A stretch of 64,000 nt of DNA from Diabrotica undecimpunctata (taxonomy: Eukaryota; Arthropoda; Insecta; Coleoptera; Chrysomelidae). Below the pieces are notes generated by a model. It was given only the letters and a program-made list of their open reading frames with translations, made no database searches and was not told the DNA's origin. The first letter of the stretch is position 1, and each line of letters begins with the position of its first letter. Shown here in pieces: positions 59,640-64,000 of the stretch. The DNA lies in contig NC_092804.1 in NCBI RefSeq assembly GCF_040954645.1, positions 86,173,217 to 86,237,216 on the forward strand, written 5' to 3'. Position numbers and translations under genes: made by a program.

Positions 59640-60100
59640 AGGGATTCAAAGATGACAACAATACCATATGTAAAGGGTCTTTTAGAAAAAATGAAAAGGA
59701 TAGGAAATAAGTACAACATCACAACAACCAATACATTAAGATCAATTCTGTCCAAAACCCAATCCAACAACACAAAAGAAAAATTCTGCATCTATAAAAT
59801 ACCATGTGAATGCAACAGTTTCTAAGTGGGAGAAACCGCACGACTACCACGTGTAAGGATAAACGAGCAAACATACATTAAGAACAGAGACTTCGAAAAA
59901 TCTCAGATATGCAAACAGGCCTGGGACAAAGAGCACAGAGTACAATGGAAAGATGCATCAATAATCATGAAAGAAATAGACATGAAAAAGAGAGAGAAGA
60001 CAAAGAAGCACTTCTCATCCTACTTAATGAAAAAAAATGCGTAGCATACCCATCAGCAGAATGTAGAATGCTTTGGTTGCCAATACTAAGGAAATAAGTC
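59640..60100 (+). pseudogene. Penelope-like element PLE-E, linker and GIY-YIG part
   Basis: + strand. TTIPYVKGLLEKMKRIGNKY (linker), then EKFCIYKIPCECNSF followed by an in-frame stop, VGETARLPRVRINEQTYIKN with the GIY-YIG Arg region, then AWDKEHRVQWKDASIIMKEI, and after a frameshift EDKEALLILLNEKKCVAYPS with AECRMLWLPILRK at the C-terminus. RT is missing, so the element is 5' truncated. Another PLE lineage, on the opposite strand to the other four. Confidence 0.72.
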
Positions 60101-60621
60101 AATAACAAGAATACACCAACAATAGCAGAGTAAAAGGAAATTCGATTCACATCATCTACAATTTATACACAAACTTATAATCTACGTTAACATGCACTAC
60201 ACAAACATATAATAACAAACACACACAAAACAGTTTAAATTTGATATTCCTATGGTAAAAATACCACCCTTATTTGTTCTACTCTGTGGGATTTTTGGTT
60301 TTAATAGACAATAATAATACATAATTATCTCTAAAGAGCCATAAGAACCGTCTGTCGACTGTCAATGTCTGTCCTTTTCTTTTACTACCGAGCTTCTTCT
60401 TCTATTTGACATGTCACTAACGTTATGGTAGGTTTACACATATTAAGGTAGATTTACAACTTAACACAACATAACATGCCCCCTTTTTTTTAAATAAAAA
60501 ATACTAAACTATACAAACACATCAAATATACTTGTGTCGCCCAGTTCCATAATTAGTTAAATCCAAAATTTAAAAAAATGGACGTTATGATTTCAATGAA
60601 TTCTTTGTTAGTCTCCTTACA
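60101..60621. other. PLE-E 3' flank and AT-rich sequence
   Basis: No ORF. AC-rich non-coding sequence that may include the PLE-E 3' UTR, ending at the Jockey poly(A) junction. Confidence 0.4.
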
Positions 60622-60644
60622 TTTTTTTTTTTTTTTTTTTTTTT
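60622..60644 (-). other. Poly(A) tail of the Jockey element
   Basis: 23 uninterrupted T on the + strand. The flanking TTAGTCTCCTTACA just left of it is where one copy of the target duplication should lie. Confidence 0.9.
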
Positions 60645-60872
60645 ATTAACATTTAAGATTTTTACAATCTGTTTTGCAGTGAAAACAATAAGTAAAATTT
60701 TTTGTCTTTACATGACAGAGAGATGTAAGGTCCAGTGACCAAATCATCACGACACAAATTGGCTTTTTACCGGTAGGATGCGCACATAAACTGATACGCG
60801 AGCACTAAAAGCGACACTGTTCACAATGGCTGGGTGCTGTTGAAGGCGTAACTCCCACTGCTGTAGGCTCTG

Positions 60873-63560
60873 TCAGGATAGGTGAGGTAGGTCCAAGGGG
60901 TCATGTCGCTTCAATCTCTTCGCTTGTTGGTTGTTGAGAAGATTGTGTGCCAGGGTATTAGGATGCACCCGCAACCTGTTTTGATATTGTTCAGAAGTTT
61001 TTTTGCACTCTTCAGAGACTGTTAGTACCTGAAGATCTCTATGTATTGCATCATTCTGGATATACCAAGGTGCATTAGCGATTGTTCTAAGAGTTTTGGA
61101 TTGGAATCTTTGTATTATCATAATATTAGATTTGCTAGCTGAACCCCAGAGCTGTGAGCCATATGTCCAAATGGGTTTTATTATTGTATTGTATATCAGC
61201 AGCTTGTTGTCAATCGATAGGTGAGAGTTTTTTCCCAACATCCAGTAAAGTTTTCTGTATAAAATTCCCAATTGAAGCCTTTTCGTCCATATATGTTTGG
61301 TCCAAGTTAGACGTTTGTCAAGGTGAATACCTAAGTATTTTACGTCATGCTTTTGGGGCAAAGGATGTCCATTGAGGTTAACTTGTGGACATGTACCTCT
61401 TCTTAGAGTGAATGTAATTTGTGTAGATTTTGAGGGGTTTACTCTAATTCTCCAGAGTTTAAGCCATTCATTTGTTTTGTTCAGATGTAGTTGCAGTCTC
61501 TCTGATGCTATTATTGGGTTGCTATGAGAGGCCAAGAAAGCAGTATCATCTGCGAATGTTGCAAGCGTTAGGTTATTGCTTATTGGCAAGTCAGCCGTAT
61601 ATATCAGGTACAGAATCGGTCCAAGCACACTACCCTGAGGTACACCAGATAGGATGGGGTAGAGTTTTGTATAGGCTTCACTATATTTTACCAGATATCT
61701 CCTTTCTGTAAGGTATGATTGAAGCAGTTTAAAGTAAGGGTAAGGTAAATTTTTCTTTAATTTGTACAGAAGTCCTGTATGCCACACCTTGTCAAAAGCT
61801 TGAGAGGCGTCTAAAAAGGCTGCAGTACAATATTGCTTGTTCTCGAGACTACTTCTTATTGTTGTGTATAGTCTGTGAACTTGTTCTATTGTACCATGTT
61901 GGTTACGAAAACCGAATTGATGGTCAGGTATGAGACACTTTTCGTCCAATATTGGTTTGATTTTTCGTAGTAGAAGTTTTTCGAAGACCTTAGAGATGAC
62001 TGGGAGTAGACTAATCGGTCGGTATGAGTTGACATCTTTTGGATCTTTACCAGGTTTTTGAATGAGTATAATCTGTGCCACTTTCCATTGCAGAGGGAAG
62101 TAATGCAGACTAAGCATAGCATTGAAGATCATAGTGATTATTCTGTAACAGTCATTGGTTAGTTCCTGGAGGATCTTACCCGTTATGAGGTCAAATCCCG
62201 GAGCCTTATTGGGTTGTATCTCATTCTTTATTATCTGTTTTACTTCTTTAATATTAAACTTGGTGATAGGTAGATCCATTTGATATGGAGCCTCAAGAAA
62301 AGAATTAAATGGTTCTTCTTGTTCTAATGGCACTACTCTGTTAAATGGACTAAATACTGTAGAAAGATGTTCAGCGAATGTCTCAGATTTTTCTGTGTCT
62401 GTTCTTGCCCATTTACCTTTGGCATTTTTTAGAGGAGGTATGGCGTCTTGTGGACCTTTTACCTTTCTCGTCGCCTTCCATAGAGAATAATTGGTGTCTT
62501 TGGACGGAGTCAAATTTTCTAAGTAAGTTTGGATCCCCCTGTTTTTCTCTTCTTTTAATAGATTTTTAAGTCTTCTGGTAATTCTGTTTAAATTTTGTTT
62601 GTCAATAGGAGCGTGTGTGTTTTGCCACTTTTTCCTAAGTTTTCTTTTCTCATCGATCAGGTTTTTTGCACTTTGCGAACAGTTTATGCTTTCCTTCCAT
62701 GTTGTTTGTTCGGGAGTAGAAATCCAACCTGCCTTTTGTATGGAGGTAGTAAGTTGTTGTACCGCATTTTCAATTTGTAATTCTGTTTTAAGTGGCAAGT
62801 TCGTTGGTATTTGTTCTGCTAGTGCGCTTCGGAATATTTTCCAATTTGTTTGATTATTGGTTAGGACTGGAGGCTTATTTCTGAGTATGATTTTGGAGTC
62901 TAGGTCAATTAGAATGGGAGAATGATCTGAAGAGAGGTCCCAGCATGATTCTATTGCTAAATAGTTAAGAGAGATACCTTTAATCACACAGAAGTCTAAG
63001 AGATCTGGTGTTTTATTTGGATCTGTAGGCCAATAAGTTGGTTCTCCTGTAGATATGTGTTGTAGGTTGTTTCCTGTTATTGACTTCAGCAGTTGTCTAC
63101 CCCTTGTTGTAATTACCCTAGAGCCCCAGTGATGATGTTTACAGTTAAAGTCTCCTCCTGCTATGAATTTGTGTCCAAGAGAACTGAAATAGGCGCTAAA
63201 GTTGTTTTCGTTGATTGGTTGACCAGGAGGACAGTAGACCGCAGATAAGGTAAGGTTGCCTAGCCAGTCTTCGATGACAATGCTAGTTGATTGCAGGTAC
63301 TTTTCACTGAGCTTATTTAACTCATGGTGTTTTATATTAGATTTGATAATAATAGCTGTGCCACCGTGTGCCTTGTCATTTGGATGTTTTGTGTAGTGGA
63401 CAATGTATTTTGGAATTTTGATATAGTTTTTGTCTGTTAGATGAGCTTCTGATACAAGCATAACATCAATTTTCTTCTCGTCGAGGAAAATTTTTATTTC
63501 TTGGATGTGGTTCGTTAGGCCATTTGAGTTCCAGACGGCTATTTTAAGTCTGTGTTGCAT
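60873..63560 (-). CDS. Jockey ORF2: APE endonuclease and reverse transcriptase
   Basis: 895 residues, uninterrupted, close to normal length for the clade. N-terminal endonuclease (about 1-225): IAVWNSNGLTNHIQEIKIFL, MLVSEAHLT, HGGTAIIIKS, FIAGGDFNCKHHHWGS and DLSSDHSPILIDL, so the Asn, Glu, DFN and SDH catalytic positions are present. Linker with WKATRKVKGPQ and FAEHLSTVFSPFN. RT (about 440-720): IKNEIQPNKAPGFDLITGKI, SYRPISLLPVISKVFEKLLL, FGFRNQHGTIEQVHRLYTTI, AAFLDASQAFDKVWHTGLLY, LSGVPQGSVLGPILYLIYTA and TFADDTAFLASHS (intact FADD). C-terminal region with KYLGIHLDKRLTWTKHI and YGSQLWGSASKSNI. It nicks DNA and reverse-transcribes the element RNA onto it. All key residues remain: a candidate active copy. 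Confidence 0.95.
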   Translation of the reverse strand: MQHRLKIAVWNSNGLTNHIQEIKIFLDEKKIDVMLVSEAHLTDKNYIKIPKYIVHYTKHPNDKAHGGTAIIIKSNIKHHELNKLSEKYLQSTSIVIEDWLGNLTLSAVYCPPGQPINENNFSAYFSSLGHKFIAGGDFNCKHHHWGSRVITTRGRQLLKSITGNNLQHISTGEPTYWPTDPNKTPDLLDFCVIKGISLNYLAIESCWDLSSDHSPILIDLDSKIILRNKPPVLTNNQTNWKIFRSALAEQIPTNLPLKTELQIENAVQQLTTSIQKAGWISTPEQTTWKESINCSQSAKNLIDEKRKLRKKWQNTHAPIDKQNLNRITRRLKNLLKEEKNRGIQTYLENLTPSKDTNYSLWKATRKVKGPQDAIPPLKNAKGKWARTDTEKSETFAEHLSTVFSPFNRVVPLEQEEPFNSFLEAPYQMDLPITKFNIKEVKQIIKNEIQPNKAPGFDLITGKILQELTNDCYRIITMIFNAMLSLHYFPLQWKVAQIILIQKPGKDPKDVNSYRPISLLPVISKVFEKLLLRKIKPILDEKCLIPDHQFGFRNQHGTIEQVHRLYTTIRSSLENKQYCTAAFLDASQAFDKVWHTGLLYKLKKNLPYPYFKLLQSYLTERRYLVKYSEAYTKLYPILSGVPQGSVLGPILYLIYTADLPISNNLTLATFADDTAFLASHSNPIIASERLQLHLNKTNEWLKLWRIRVNPSKSTQITFTLRRGTCPQVNLNGHPLPQKHDVKYLGIHLDKRLTWTKHIWTKRLQLGILYRKLYWMLGKNSHLSIDNKLLIYNTIIKPIWTYGSQLWGSASKSNIMIIQRFQSKTLRTIANAPWYIQNDAIHRDLQVLTVSEECKKTSEQYQNRLRVHPNTLAHNLLNNQQAKRLKRHDPLDLPHLS

Positions 63561-64000
63561 TAGTGCATTTTGGAAATCATAGTCATAAGAAGATTAAGCA
63601 TAGTGTCCATTCTCTCTACTAGTTTTGTCATCAGGTTTTCAAGGTTGGCAATTTTCGTTGAATGGTTTGAGCCGACATTAGTTTGTTGATTTGTGATTTC
63701 ATCCGCTTGACTATTTCCTGAAGTTTTTTGGGCGTAAGAAACACCAGGGGTTACTCTTTGACTATTGGTTTCATGGGTGTCTGTTCTGTGGGTCTCTTGA
63801 TTCTTTCTGAGTTGGGGGAATTTTTCTTTTTGTATTTGTTTGTATACGCTGCAGCCCTTATAGTTGGCCGGATGGTTTCCCATACAAAGTACACATTTTA
63901 CGTTATTGCTGCGTTCTTTTCGTGGACAGTGTAAAGTAAGATGATTACTTGCACACTTTACGCATCTTGGAGGCATATGGCAGAATTTTTGTGTGTGACC
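63560..64000 (-). CDS. Jockey ORF1 (gag-like), 3' part only
   Basis: Open on the minus strand from the window edge to a TAA ending at 63560. Cys-rich knuckles are visible: GHTQKFCHMPPRCVKCASNH, then LTLHCPRKERSNNVKC and CMGNHPANYKGC, three CCHC-like units as in Jockey ORF1, followed by a Ser/Thr/Gln-rich stretch and a C-terminal coiled-coil-like heptad (NLENLMTKLVERMDTMLNLL). It binds element RNA. An ATG at 63976 is internal; the true start lies beyond the window. Stop and ORF2 start overlap as TAATG. Confidence 0.88.
   Translation of the reverse strand, partial: GHTQKFCHMPPRCVKCASNHLTLHCPRKERSNNVKCVLCMGNHPANYKGCSVYKQIQKEKFPQLRKNQETHRTDTHETNSQRVTPGVSYAQKTSGNSQADEITNQQTNVGSNHSTKIANLENLMTKLVERMDTMLNLLMTMISKMH

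Larger units (their letters stand above)
60622..64000 (-). mobile_element. Jockey non-LTR retrotransposon, intact ORF2, runs off window
   Basis: Minus strand. A run of 23 T at 60622-60644 is the poly(A) tail, followed upstream by a 3' UTR (60645-60872), ORF2 (60873-63560) and ORF1 (63560 to beyond 64000). Two ORFs, an APE-type endonuclease, no RNase H and a poly(A) tail define the Jockey clade. The 5' end and the second TSD lie outside the window. Confidence 0.93.

Overview
This window is eukaryotic, almost certainly arthropod and probably insect, nuclear DNA. It is AT-rich, has GT-AG introns, long (TA)n microsatellites, and transposable elements (TEs) of nearly every eukaryotic class. The only host gene I can support is the 3' end of a WD40 gene of the EML (echinoderm microtubule-associated protein-like) type on the + strand. 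Its penultimate exon is 13511-13625 and its last exon, with the stop codon, is 22799-22952. They are separated by a 9.2 kb intron. No earlier exon is visible, so positions 1-13510 are most simply an upstream intron of the same gene. Everything else is TEs, TE debris and simple repeats. I cannot name the species.

Layout. 1-7000: a Ty3/gypsy retrotransposon (Gypsy-1) with intact gag and pol ORFs joined by a textbook A-AAA-AAC -1 frameshift site. 7985-12395: a decayed second gypsy pol (Gypsy-2) split by a Tc1/mariner-superfamily DNA transposon (8231-10889). 13965-15221: a deleted pogo/Tigger element. 15847-16918: a Crypton-type tyrosine recombinase pseudogene. 18770-21960: a decayed non-LTR retrotransposon. 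These all lie in EML introns. 23880-25870: a Penelope-like element (PLE-A) between two (TA)n arrays, itself hit by a short LINE with a 14-bp target site duplication (TSD). 26450-33271: an uncharacterised transposase-like gene split by a BEL/Pao element (26837-31274, TSD ACGTC) that carries nine 22/23-residue tandem repeats where protease should be. 33357-35385: a piggyBac element with TTAA TSDs and a (CA)n expansion in its coding region. 36290-37100: a ~121-bp tandem repeat. 37461-37648: a foldback element.

39887-50004 is a Russian doll. A piggyBac (terminal CCCTTTGGGACCCA, TTAA TSDs) contains a whole minus-strand gypsy (Gypsy-3, 40804-48764, TSD CGTA, PBS TGGCGCCCAAC). Its left LTR carries a PLE and an expanded (TA)n array; its right LTR carries a 5'-truncated LINE with a 12-bp TSD. 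50830-53880: a decayed I-like LINE. 54357-54652: a tRNA-derived SINE inside a (TA)n tract. 54744-60100: three more PLE fragments and a LINE tail. 60622-64000: a minus-strand Jockey element with poly(A), an intact 895-aa ORF2 and a TAATG junction to ORF1, which runs off the window.

The genes do not form a pathway. What they record is a layered history of insertions, readable from TSDs and broken frames. The points most worth a second look are the recurring hammerhead-like motif at PLE ends, the LTR-dated (TA)n expansion, the in-frame repeat array in the BEL element, and the split, spliced transposase-like family at 26450-33271.
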